Assembly: GCA_022496185.1 (NCBI GenBank)
Contig: WTXG01000050.1
Coordinates: 62,001 to 126,000 of the forward strand
Length of the DNA stretch: 64,000 nucleotides
Origin: Multifurca ochricompacta
Taxonomy: Eukaryota > Basidiomycota > Agaricomycetes > Russulales > Russulaceae
Direction: 5' to 3'
Positions 1-10,319 of the stretch are shown here, one piece after another; the stretch's first letter is position 1, and each line of letters opens with the position of its first letter. Under the pieces are notes generated by a model that was not told where the DNA came from, ran no database searches, and saw only the letters and a program-made list of their open reading frames with translations. A program made the position numbers and the translations under genes.

Positions 1-640
1 ACACATCATCGGTCGCCTTGCGGTTTCGGGTGAGTGGTTCTGTTTTTCTGTGAAGTCTGTTAAGTCTGTTCTAATGTCACAGCCAGGTGCTAGCTGTGTG
101 CTGGGTCAATTCGCATCAAGGATAGCAAGACAAGTATCAAGATCTCAAGGTTATCACCTAGGTGTTCAAGCCCTACAAGTTGCAGCGGGCACGCACACGA
201 TGCGAAATCAAACAGGGACACTTAGTCCTGTCACAAAATAACTGGGATGAAGACTCCTAAGGTGCAGCTTAGGGGCTCAAGAGGAATGGGGCTTCTGGTG
301 AGTCTGTAACACCTGTATTGGGTACAAGAGAACAGACTTAAGGTCTGTCTCTGAAACTAATGGTCCTTAAATACAGGTTGGAGGCTCAGTAAACTACCAG
401 AGACTGTCCTAGGCTTCTACAGATGATATCATGGCTAGGTCATAGCTATGTCATAGTTGTATCAGTAAAGAACAGTCTAGCTAATATGAGACTTGGAGTT
501 TGTGTGGACTAAGAGGGGTTGTGCCCTCAATACTGTACAAATGGTCATAAGGACTTTGACCATTTAATGGAGCTGTTGAAGCTGCAGAAGTAAGGGATTC
601 AGCATTGGAGAATACAAACAAGCAGAAAAAACACAAAGAT
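1..640. other. Unclassified repeat-like DNA, no gene seen
   Basis: No open frame here looks like a protein. The stretch directly abuts the broken end of the gypsy protease remnant near 640, so it is probably the inside of another transposon or the insertion partner that truncated it. I do not recognise the family. Confidence 0.3.
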
Positions 641-644
641 AACT

Positions 645-2504
645 GTCACACCTTGTCTCCTAGGTTGGTAATCAGGAAGCGAATGGTCCTTGTCATTTCC
701 CCAACCTGGACTTTTAAGTCCGTATAGTGGGTGATTTTGCCAGCACGATTGGCTGTTCCATCAATGTTCCAAATATTCTTCTCCTGGGGAAGTGCCAGCC
801 TTCCCAGACCCATTGTTTTAATCAATCATGGGTGAATGAAGTTGTCGGTGGCTCCAGAGTCCACTAATATATCTCAGTTGGCCATCCTCTGTGTGGTTTC
901 AAAATGAACTGGTATTTTTAACGATTTGAATCGACTAGCATACACAGAGGTGACATGGAGTGCTCGAGCCCAGGCCAATGGGTTTGAGCCTAACAAAAAT
1001 CCTTTTTTGCAAACACCTTTTCCACCAAGATGGCGCATACTTCTTCACTCTCTTTCATCATATTAGCCCATATATCCTGAGCTTTTTCTTCCTTTGATCG
1101 TTTATCCACAGTGGGTGGATTATTCTGAACGGGGGCTTTGGCTGTGGTGGTCGCGGCGGCGACATGTACCCCCTTCTTGGGACAGTCTCGGGACATATGC
1201 CCCAGTGCTTTGCAGCGAAAGCATCGTCCCTCTTTCATCAGCGTTTGTTGCTCATCCTCTGTGAGCATCGCCTGGGCTTGGGCTCGGTCTGCAGAGGTGT
1301 CCATAGTGTTTGGATCTCTCTGGGCATGGTGGGCAGGCTTTACTCCAAAAGCAGCCTTCCATTGATCTCGAGTCTTCCCCTTTTTGGTGTCGACCCCAAA
1401 GCGTGTTTGAAAGTTGAGATAATCCTGTTGTTGTCAGCAGGCGGCGTCGACCCAGCTATCCCAGTCATGGGGGTGGTGGAACTGGATTATATTTTTGACT
1501 AGCGGGTTGGGCAACCCTTGTGAAAAGAGGTCCAGCGTGGCCTCTTTGTCTGTGTCATAGCCGGCCCTATTTGCCAGGCTTCTGAATTTAGCGATGTATG
1601 CATCTAGCTCACCCTTCTCCATTCTAAGGGACTTTAACTCTCAGGCTGCCTTCTGTTTGGCCTGCCCATCCGTGAAAGCATCTTTAAACCGTTCAGCGAT
1701 GGTTTCCCAAAGACCTTCACTTGTGGTATGATGCCCACTTTCGACCTGTTCATTCAGCCACTCCAGCTGTTCCATAGTCCAGTCGTCAACCGCATCCCCC
1801 CGAATCAGGGAAAGGAACAGATTGGCGTGTTGAAATGGATTGACAATCTGTGGGATGTCATGGTTGAAGTTTTTGAAGGTTGTGAACTCCAACATAAACT
1901 TTTTGCTCTGCGAGTGGTCCCCGGTGAACATCTGGGGCAACACTCCTGACAATCATCCAGACGGAGGAGGGATGTTTGGTGGTGCCGCCACTGGAGCTGG
2001 TGGGGCAGGGTCCGGAAGTTGGGCAGCAATGGTAGACATGGATTGATGGAATGGGGTGACAGTGTCTGTGGATAGTACTGATATCTGGGGAGTTGTCAAA
2101 GCAGGGGCTCTGAACATGACAACTTTGGGCACAACCAGAGACGTAGACGCTGCTAATGCCAGTGCTTCTTCTTCACTGGGTTCTTCTATGTACTCCTCTG
2201 GTTCGGAGTCCATGACAATGGCCAGAGGGTTTTCTCTCCACAGGCCTAGTCCAAATTCGGGTGGGGCAGGTCCTGTAGTGACCCAAGAGTGTTGGCTGTC
2301 CGAGTATCGGATGCAATACCAAACTCTTTTCTCATTGTCGTATTCTACCAGTTGGTATCTTCCGTCGTGATAGACGTAGTATCCAAACTCGGACTCAAAG
2401 TCTTTCCAGGCGGCAGAGCCAAGTACTTGCTGTGAAAGATTATTCTCGTCTCTGCATTCGATGAGTTCTTCATGGAAGAGGGTCTGACTGCAGCTGGAAG
2501 CCAC
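645..2504 (-). pseudogene. Ty3/gypsy gag-protease remnant (5' part of a chromovirus-like element)
   Basis: Reading leftwards from an ATG at 2504, directly after the 5' LTR, there is a 183-codon N-terminal segment rich in acid residues (2504-1953), then a capsid-like segment (1952-1434). A nucleocapsid-like segment (1304-990) carries one CCHC zinc knuckle, CFRCKALGHMSRDC. Beyond this a retropepsin-type DSGAT motif is read at about 860-845, continuing to about 645. Frame changes and several stops (for example TGA codons near 1633 and 1437) break it. Reverse transcriptase and integrase are absent, so the element is cut off at the left. Gag builds the virus-like particle and protease matures it; this copy cannot do either without help. 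The order LTR, gag, protease is what is seen; the gypsy assignment rests on the knuckle, the DSGAT site and the shared LTR with the chromodomain element at 61.5-64 kb. Confidence 0.82.
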
Positions 2505-2510
2505 TGTGAG

Positions 2511-2521
2511 AGACTCGACTT
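2511..2521 (-). promoter_or_regulatory. Putative self-priming primer binding site
   Basis: Two bases inside the 5' LTR the minus strand reads AAGTCGAGTCT. It does not match the 3' end of a tRNA that I recognise. Its exact 11-nt complement, AGACTCGACTT, is present in the LTR at 2755-2745 (minus sense), at the position expected for the RNA 5' end. This is the arrangement known from Tf1 and the sushi clade, where the transcript's own 5' end primes reverse transcription. Confidence 0.7.
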
Positions 2522-2744
2522 GATGTTACGTCCGGTGTGGGATGTTCTGCACGACTTGTGCAACAGCGTACTATTCAGGATCAGATAAGAAACCAACAAG
2601 GCTTCTTGGAGTGAAACAGGATGAGTCAAAGTCAAAGAGGCTGTCCTCTAAGACAATGTTGAGCGGAAAGGTGTCAGAAACACCAAGACGAACGAGTCAG
2701 GGATCCAAAGGGATGTCCAGAAGACAAGCACCGATGTATTCAAT

Positions 2745-2789
2745 AAGTCGAGTCTGAGGTCTACAATGTAGTTACAGCAGACTTATATA
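2745..2789 (-). promoter_or_regulatory. LTR core promoter: TATA box and predicted transcript start
   Basis: On the minus strand a TATATAAG box occupies 2789-2782. The segment AGACTCGACTT starts 34 nt downstream at 2755, a normal TATA-to-start distance. The same box and the same 11 nt recur in the second LTR at 61757-61750 and 61723-61713. The start site is inferred from spacing. Confidence 0.65.
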
Positions 2790-2895
2790 CGTAATTGAAT
2801 GAGCATCTACGAGATAGATAACAGAGTCAGGTGGGCCCGAATATATGGAAGCGGAGGGTGTAAAGCTTGGCTTCTGATAGGGTATTAAGTAAGTG

Positions 2896-2953
2896 TCCGG
2901 TCATAAAGATAAAGAGATAAAGAGATAAAGAGATAACGAGATAACGAGATAAG
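2896..2953. repeat. Short tandem repeat, GATAAA/GATAAC-type, in LTR U3
   Basis: About eight imperfect copies of a six- to eight-base unit containing AGATAA lie in the U3 part of the LTR. The related LTR at 61.5 kb has only a short degenerate version near 61876-61901, so the array has changed length within the family. Confidence 0.8.
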
Positions 2954-3149
2954 GGGCCAAACATGAGTACACAGCGGGTCAACAAATGCAAAGCGAGTCA
3001 CAGGGAGGGACGTAGGGCACGTGATGGGTCCCAGGAGGGAGACATGATCAAGAAGTGTAGGGTAGGGGGGCAGGTAGGGTTGTCACTGGGGATCGTGAAG
3101 AAAAGTGGGTTGCTAGGCAGGGGTCGTAACACAGGGGTTACCCCTGCTA

Positions 3150-4486
3150 TTCACTAAACATGAACTCCCTCAATAAATGTAATTGTAGGTACATTATCAC
3201 AAAAGAGACATCAGAGAAACAATACCAAAACATGCCCCAAAAAGGGCATCCCAAAAACTATATTTGGGCTTGCACAAGGCAACTCCTAAGCCAAGTGTGG
3301 TAAATGCAAGCATACCTCCAACTGGACTCTGGCAGACCAAAATTCAATTACAATAAGGCAAAAATCAAATATATAGACTAATAGACAGCTCAACAACTAG
3401 TGATGTGCCTGGCCCAGCTCAGAGAAGCTAAAAGCCAAAGCCACCAGCTCAGGCCACAGCTTTCAACAGCACATACAAGTGCAATAGCAATTGTCAAAAT
3501 CAGTAGAAATCTGATCACAAAGTGGTTGATTTGGGTCATGTGATCATGTTTATTGCAGCATTTCAAACTTTTTCTTCAATATAGCTTTGCAATACATAAC
3601 ACACTAAGTCATATTTGGATTAGCTGAACTATAACTACTAGTTATATGTCATAAAATTTTCTCTGCCAAAAGCCGCAGCTTGGGCCAAGCTGGGCCAGGG
3701 CCAAGCCATCTGTGGTGGCTTTGGCTCAGCCCAGACTTTAGGAAAGCTGGAGCTGCCTCAGGCCAAGCCAAAGCCGCGGCTTTTGGGCCAAGCTGGGCTG
3801 GAACATCACTATCAATGACCCAGTGCAGTATCAGCTTGCATGTGTGCAAGATGCAACTGCTTGTCAGGCAATGGAGGGAGATTGTGCCCCATCCACTAAT
3901 CTAATCTACTCCATAATCCATAATATGCTGTTGAGATGGGCCAGTTGCAACTGGGACCAGAGACCAGACAGCTGGGCTCCTGGGTGGACTCAATCTTATG
4001 ATTATGATAAGATAATCTAAAGTGTGTCAGATAATTGATTCAGAGACATTGCACACACAACACATTCCTTCTGTCTTGTCACATTTAAATAACTATATTT
4101 ATTCTACTTATTGTCATGCTCCTCTGAGCAGTATAAAAGGTCACTATTCTGTACATGTTCACTTCAGTTTTGACCACATAAACTGAAGTGAGTATTAGTT
4201 AGTTTATCTTATCTCTTATCTTTACCATATTAGCTAACACTTATCTACTATCTAAATAGGTAAAGATACTACAGTGGGGGAGTTTTGGTGGCTTAATGAC
4301 AAGATTAAAGCCCTGCCGTCCATGCCATCTAATGCCATCTATGGCTGTTTTTTGATGGGTTCGGATGGTGTTTTCTGTACCTGTAACTGTCTGTCTCAAT
4401 GATTGACTTGAGCTGGTATGGTACGGGTATGGCACCATACTACGGCACCATCATACCATAAGCTACAGGTACGGCGCGCAGCCCTA
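3150..4486. mobile_element. hAT-like non-autonomous element, copy 1, left end lost
   Basis: Corresponds to the inner part and right end of the element at 4647-5913 and ends with the terminal repeat (GCGCGCAGCCCTA) at 4486. Roughly the first 390 bases are missing; the gypsy LTR lies just to the left. It is interrupted by a smaller element at 3398-3811. Many positions that are CG in the other copies are TG or CA here, for example in the subterminal block 4300-4440. No transposase frame is present. Confidence 0.82.
3398..3811. mobile_element. Nested 414-bp inverted-repeat element (hAT-like MITE)
   Basis: Ends are TAGTGATGTGCCTGGCCCAG and, on the other strand, TAGTGATGTTCCAGCCCAG, an imperfect inverted repeat. 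Flanks are TCAACAAC (3390-3397) and TCAATGAC (3812-3819), an 8-bp duplication with two changes. The paralogous empty site is at about 5244-5253 in copy 2, which runs uninterrupted through this point. The interior is rich in GGCC-type palindromes and has no coding capacity. Confidence 0.82.
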
Positions 4487-4646
4487 GTTGCGGAAGAATT
4501 GGTGAAAAGTAAGATGGTCAAGTTGAGTGGACTAATGTTGGTCTGTTGCCACTATCCATCCACCAAACATCAATATGCTTGCTCCAGCCCTTATTAATTT
4601 TCATGACGTACTTGTAATTGTTTTTCAAGTATCATGGTTTCATTTC

Positions 4647-5913
4647 TAGGGCTGCGTGCCGTCCATTTGACGGTGATGGCTGTCTATTTGACGGTGAAGG
4701 ACAGGTACAGCTGACCCGTACACTTTCCATTTTTGGTACTCACCGGATCGCTGACGGTACGGTACGGGTATGGTACAGCCATTTTACGGTATACGGTAGT
4801 AGACAGTATTACTAGAGAAAATAAAGTTGACCAGGGTAGCATGAGCAAGAAGCTTAGAGTGATAAAACAATGAATGGGTGTATTCTTTATGGCTATTCTA
4901 CACCTATTTATGTAGTTTATGAGTACAATACCCAACATCTACTTTACCCAGCCATAATCTGAAACTCATAGAGGGACTTCAAGCATTGCATTTGCTTCTG
5001 TGAGTGTGATTGGTGTAAACAGGGCATACTGGAACATGAACTCCCTCAATTGTAGGTACATTATCACAAAAGAGACATCAGAGAAGCAATACCAAAACAT
5101 GCCCCAAAAAGGGGGCATCCAAAAACTATATTCAGGCTTGCACAAGGCAACTCTAAATGCGAGCATACCTCCAACTGGACTCTGGCAGACCAAAATTCAA
5201 TTACAATAAGGCAAAAAAATCAAATATATAGACTAATAGACAGCTCAACAACCCAGTGCAGTATCAGCTTGTGTGTGTGCAAGATGCAACTGCTTCTTGT
5301 CAGGCAACGGAGGGAGATCGTGCCCTATCCACTAATCTAATCTACTCCATAATCCATAATATGCTGAGATGGGCCAGTTGCAACTGGGACCGGAGACACC
5401 GGGCTCCTGGGTGGACTCAATCTTATGATTATGATAAGATAATCTAAAGTGTGTCAGATAATTGATTCAGAGACATTGCACACACAACACATTCCTTCTG
5501 TCTTGTCACATTTAAATAACTATATTTATTCTACTTATTGTCATGCTCCTCTGAGCAGTATAAAAGGTCACTATTCTGTACATGTTCCTTCAGTTTTGAC
5601 CACATAAACTGAAGTGAGTATTAGTTAGTTTATCTTATCTCTTATCTTTACCATATTTAGCTAATGCTTATCTACTATCTAAATAGGTAAAGATACTATA
5701 GTAGGGGAGTTTTGGTGGCTTAATGACAAGATTAAAGCCCTGCCGTCCATGCCGTCTAATGCCGTCTACGGCCGTTTTTTGACGGGTTCGGACGGCGTTT
5801 TCCGTACCCGTAACCGTCCGTCTCAATGATTGACTTGAGCTGGCACGGTACGGGTACGGCACCGTACTACGGCACCGTCATACCGTAAGCTACGGGTACG
5901 GCGCGCAGCCCTA
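4647..5913. mobile_element. hAT-like non-autonomous element, copy 2 (complete)
   Basis: The 1267-bp unit starts TAGGGCTGCGTGCCGT and ends with the inverted counterpart ACGGCGCGCAGCCCTA. The flanks TTCATTTC (4639-4646) and TTCGTTTC (5914-5921) form an 8-bp duplication with one transition, as expected for hAT. About 150-200 bp inside each end are packed with overlapping TACGG/CCGTA motifs, candidate transposase-binding sites. The middle holds a TATA-like box and the palindrome CTTCAG...CTGAAG (about 5588-5614), resembling the R region of the copia LTRs in this window. No transposase is encoded. Confidence 0.9.
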
Positions 5914-6516
5914 TTCGTTTCGAACGATGTCCTTTTTGATTTCGTGCGAAAGATGATCTCGGTCCATCTCATCGGCAGTAAGATAGATTGAATGAATGAA
6001 TGAATGAATGTAATGCAGTACAGTACAGTATTCACACTCCTTGGAGCCCTCCGAGTGGTATTAGGATAGCAAAGCACGCACTCCTTATCCATTATCCTAG
6101 TGTGCCTGCACGCGACACGGACGCCCGAGGTTGAATCGGCGCGACCATTCCAAAGTCAATTCGTGTGGTGACTTCAACTACTATTCAACACTGGAAAAAA
6201 AAACGCTGATTGTATCGACTGAAAACTCAAGAAAAGACAATCCAAATTCGCCAGGTTGCTTCTTATTTGGAGGTAGAGTGTGCGAATGAAAAGGCGAGTT
6301 GAGAGGGGAGTTTAAGGGGGAAAAGGGGGGGGGGGATTGGGAAGTTGAGAGCGCGATCATTGATTGATATATCCATCAAGTATTCCAGGTTTTACCACAC
6401 TTGCACCCCTACCACGTTTCCTCCCTCTCCCCCCTCAACGTTTCTCCAATTGCAATGACAAACTGAAGAAAGAAAGAGATAAGGAAATTTATTTATTTTT
6501 ACTTTGGAAGCTTGAT
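5914..6516. other. Intergenic spacer downstream of the RING gene
   Basis: Contains a (GAAT)n microsatellite at about 5987-6010, a short CAGTA repeat at about 6016-6030 and a poly-G run near 6326-6337. No convincing gene. Confidence 0.5.
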
Positions 6517-9500
6517 TTAATCGAACGGCGTCCTGCACATCGGACACGTGCGATTTCCGCGGGCGAGCCAGCTGCCCGCGCACCGTTCATGAAACCTGCA
6601 CCTTTCCCTCCTCAGTAAACCGCAGCCGAATAAATAAAAAGGTTGAAAATTATTAGGACTCACGCATGCTGGCACCTCGTTCCTAGCCCCGCGCTCTCGC
6701 GGTCGCGGAACTGCGTCATACATATCACACACCGGTCCACGGTCGCGCCGAGTAAAACCAGCTTGAGCTTCACCCGCCCATTGCGAGTGACCCGTCGGCG
6801 TACCACCTCGATGTGACCTAATGGCGCTCCATTCACGCTGTATTGCGCACCACCTGCCACTGACGTCATCACCGTCGTCGGTGTCGGTGTCGTTGTCGTC
6901 GCTGTCATCATCATCATCCCCGCCGCTGTCGCCATCCTCGTCATTGGCGGCGGCAGTGAGGACGGCCGGAGCAGGCGCGCGGGGCTCATGCCCAGCGACC
7001 GACCCCTGCGCCAGGAACACGTTCTGTGATGGCGGACGAACGAGGGTCAGCAATGCCGTACAATGGCAGAGCAGTGGAGAGATGGCGCGCCTCGCGGTTG
7101 TTGTTGTCCATGACAATCCCATTCCCGTCGTCCTGTCGCGTTGGGGGGGAGTCGAAGTTTGCAAACTCGTGCTGTGAAGCGGATGGTGTAGACAGCGACA
7201 TCTCGTACGTGCTCCCGGGAGAGGATGCTCTGATGCGTCGTCATCGAGCGTGCCATGTAGCGCGGGTGGCGGTGGACGTGGTGGAGTACACTCGCCAGGT
7301 TGGTTGACAAGCGGTGACGGTGGGAGACAGATGGCACGCGAGACTGCTTATATTGAAAGGAGGATAGGCTGTGTGGGCTTCGCTGCTTGTCAGGTTCCAT
7401 CGCTTCGTAAGGGGGCAAGCCTGCTGGAACATTTCCCGCAAGAAACAAGTCAAGCAGAACGGGCCGCACCGGACCAGTTTGAGAGGCGCCGGGTGGGTGA
7501 GGAGTGGACGGCCGGGTAATGGTGTTGTTTAGAGTCTGCGCTGTTCGCAGGGGTGATCTGATCGGATTCATCATTACCGGGGATAAATGAACAAGCTGCC
7601 GGGACGGTATGAGTTGGACCAGGTGAGTGAACGTAGAGTTCAATCAGCGACTCTGTGTCACCGATAGACACGACGGTGTCCCTTCTTGGGGGATCCACGG
7701 TTGAGGTGGCCAGTCTTTCAAATGATTGATTCGCAAGTGGACTGGGGTTTGGCGGTGCGAATGCGTGCAGCGCGCCAACGGATGGCCGCGGCGTTATGGC
7801 AGGCGTGCGCGCGATTCGTGCGTGTGCTTCAGAGAGCGTGGGACTCCCAAGTGGTACGGGGCCATCATCGCGAAGGTAACCCCAATACGGCCTTCGTGGC
7901 GCACAGGGGAGGGGCGCCTGCTACTTATGGTTGTAAGGGGTAATGCCGTTAGGTTGCCGCCAGGGCTCCCTGGTGGTGTCACAAACTGCTCTTCCTCGTC
8001 CTCCTGTACAAGCGATGGAGGTAGTGCGCCTAGAATGCTTTCCTGATTATCATGAGCCACCGGAGTTACAGGGGTGCCCACGCCGTAGTCGATATTGGTG
8101 ATACCAGACTGCAGTGAAACCATAGATGGAGACGTGGGAGTTGTCGCTGAACGGGTGGAGATGGAACCGGTGAGAACCGTCGACCAGGGGCCCAGATCAT
8201 AGAGGAAGTGGCGCGCAAACCACGGCCTCGCGTAGGGTTGTCAGTAGCTACTGGGGGCTTCAATAGCGCTTGCAGGGACTGTGCTGGCAGTCTCTGGGAA
8301 GGTGAAGAGGGTGAAACCAATGTTGAGCTCGCTGAGGCGGTCGCCGAAACCGCAGAAGCTGTTAGCTGTCGCTGGGCGGAAGCAAGTACGGCGGCTTCGC
8401 GAAGCTCAGTATGTGTATTTGCATGTCGCTGAGTTGCCGAAGTGAGCAACAGCGGGGGAGGTAAGACTGGGTCATTCAGCATCGAGTGGTGTTTCGGGCG
8501 CGCACCCTCGCGGCGCGCGTCGGGTGACAGAAGACGCGCCGCGGCGTCCGACGACCCAGGTGTACCTGGGAAATGTTCAGGAACCGAGTGCACGGAGTGT
8601 GTAGGATGACCGGAGTTAGGAGTGGGAAATTCGCGCTCGACATCGCTGAGCATATCCCATGTTTCGAGAGGCTCCGAGTGTCGTTCGAACTGCGGGTCAA
8701 TATTTCTGTCCTTTCCTTTATGCCCAAATAGCTTGCGTGAAATGAGACCTTCCGCACGATGAGGCTTACTGGGGCTTGCTGGGCGATTGAGAAAATGCAG
8801 AGGCAGAGATAGCTGAGAAGCCGCTGCATGTGTCGGAGTGGAGGGTGCTGACGCAGGGTGATTATCCCTTGACTTAAGAAAACCTGACAGGAGGTGAAGG
8901 CGCCGTTTGGGTGGCACAGGGGACGGAGTTGAATTGCATGGCCCGAGCACGGGATCATCGGCCTGTGAATCGGTAGAGGGGCTAGAAGCAAGTGAATCAT
9001 CCCCGCCATCCTGCAATGTTTCACCAAGGTGGTGTGTCAAAGTCAACTGCGAAGGCGATGAGCGAACAGCACGAGCCGACGCTTTCGATGGCACAGTCCC
9101 TGATTCAAGTTGCGATCTCTCGTGAATCGGGAGTCTGGAATGATATTGCACCCATGCACTAGTCGATGGTGATGATGCTACCTCGCTAGAGGAGATGACT
9201 TCCAGGTCTCCATCATCGGAGCCCGAGTCGTATTCTGCTTGTGTACTGTATCGCAGCGACTCGGAAGATGAAGGATCGGGAAGCGTCTGGGTGACTACAG
9301 GTTGATTCTGGGAGCGGGGTAGGGGGGGTATGAGGATTGGACTGGCTGGTACCTGTCTGGAGAGGACGAATGGGTAGTTGTGGAATCTGCGGGTGAAAGA
9401 GGTGGTGCACTCCTTGCTGCTGCAGCGATGGCTTCGTCGAAGGTGGGGGTGGATAATCTGGAATAGAACCTGGAAAAACGAAGGTCCCAATTGGATTGGT

Positions 9501-9826
9501 ACCCCTAATTAAGGCAAGGAGGCGAGCGTACCTGCGTCTGATACGTCCGGCCGCCTGTTGGTGCGCGAACGACCCCCTGGTGAACCGGGTGCGCCTCTAC
9601 GCGGTGTCCTTGGAGCGCCAACATTGAAATGAGGCTCTTCGTGAGCCCTTGGTTGCCTCTCCTGTCTGGAGCGCTTCTCACGCTTCGGCTTTCTGGAGCG
9701 GGTAGAGTTGTCTGGAGGCATGAGAGCTAGCTGGCCGTGCTGGCGAATGACGTGGGTGACAAAAGGCGCAACGCGCACTGCGTCCGCGATGCATTGATCT
9801 GTGGGCGAGCGAGTAGAGACCTGCAT
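6517..9826 (-). CDS. Ser/Pro-rich protein with C-terminal RING-H2 finger (probable E3 ubiquitin ligase)
   Basis: Multi-exon gene. The start ATG is at 9826. The first exon encodes a basic, Arg-rich segment, then introns at about 9530-9466 and 9357-9300 lead into a long low-complexity Ser/Pro/Thr-rich region (9300-7450) with many SP/TP dipeptides. The last two exons make the RING-H2: CVIC at the end of exon n-1, the donor at 6664/6663, then FHERC and CPMC in the final exon (6595-6517). Splicing out 6663-6596 (68 nt) gives the exact C-x-H-x-F-H-x2-C spacing. RING-H2 proteins transfer ubiquitin from an E2; the substrate is unknown. A partial copy lies at 50.9-53.1 kb. Compared with it this copy lacks one G near 8155, which shifts the frame in the Ser/Pro region, so it is either a sequence error or a damaged gene. 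Exons between 8.1 and 6.9 kb are not fully resolved. Confidence 0.68.
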
Positions 9827-10319
9827 GATGGTGAAAGTTGAGAGGAAACGCTGGTACCCATGCCCTCACAACGAGGCTCAAATGATACTGTTTTCTTCGC
9901 CCTACCTCAGCTTCCTTTTCCAGGCAACCCTATCATTTGTGGGTGATCTCCTGACACAAATTAAGACGCACGTATAAGGCATGGAAAGAAGTCCGATAGA
10001 TAGAAGATCGATTAAAAAGATGGTTTGTGGTGCAGTGTAAAAAGTGAGTTTCTTGTGTAACCTTGTGGGTCAATTAGCGATAGGCCAGTCTGGACCTCCG
10101 CTTCCACACCCTCTGAGCTAGAGTTAAAGCTAGAGCTATACTTAGAGAGAGCCGGCAAGTGTCAAGTTGTGGTGTGGCAAAGGAGGCAAGTGGCATGGCG
10201 CATAAAGTATCGTGGCTTGCACGTGTTCGTCACGTGGTCGAGTGGATTCACAAATTCACAAATTTGCAAGACGCGTGAACATGCGCGTGACAACGGAACT
10301 CAGACTTGGCTCAAACCAA
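9827..10319. promoter_or_regulatory. Divergent promoter region between RING gene and CAP-G
   Basis: About 490 bp between two genes transcribed away from each other; both promoters must lie here. A tandem GAGCTAGAGTTAAAGCTAGAG-like run sits near 10115-10140. No clear TATA box is assigned. Confidence 0.4.

Larger units (their letters stand above)
2524..3131 (-). repeat. 5' LTR of the left gypsy element
   Basis: The 608-bp LTR begins TGTTACG and ends CGTAACA, a 7-bp inverted terminal repeat. It is clearly related along its length to the LTR at 61490-62076. It lies immediately upstream (minus sense) of gag, which marks it as the 5' LTR. The far end of the element is missing, so no target-site duplication can be scored. 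Confidence 0.88.

Noticed and set aside
50..241. Short frame at the left edge as a gene
   Set aside because: Composition and context fit repeat DNA; no family resemblance or splice context.
2906..2953. CRISPR-like or satellite array
   Set aside because: It is a simple six-base repeat inside an LTR, with no spacers.
8208..8432. Plus-strand frames opposite the RING gene
   Set aside because: Antisense shadows of the Ser/Pro-rich coding sequence.
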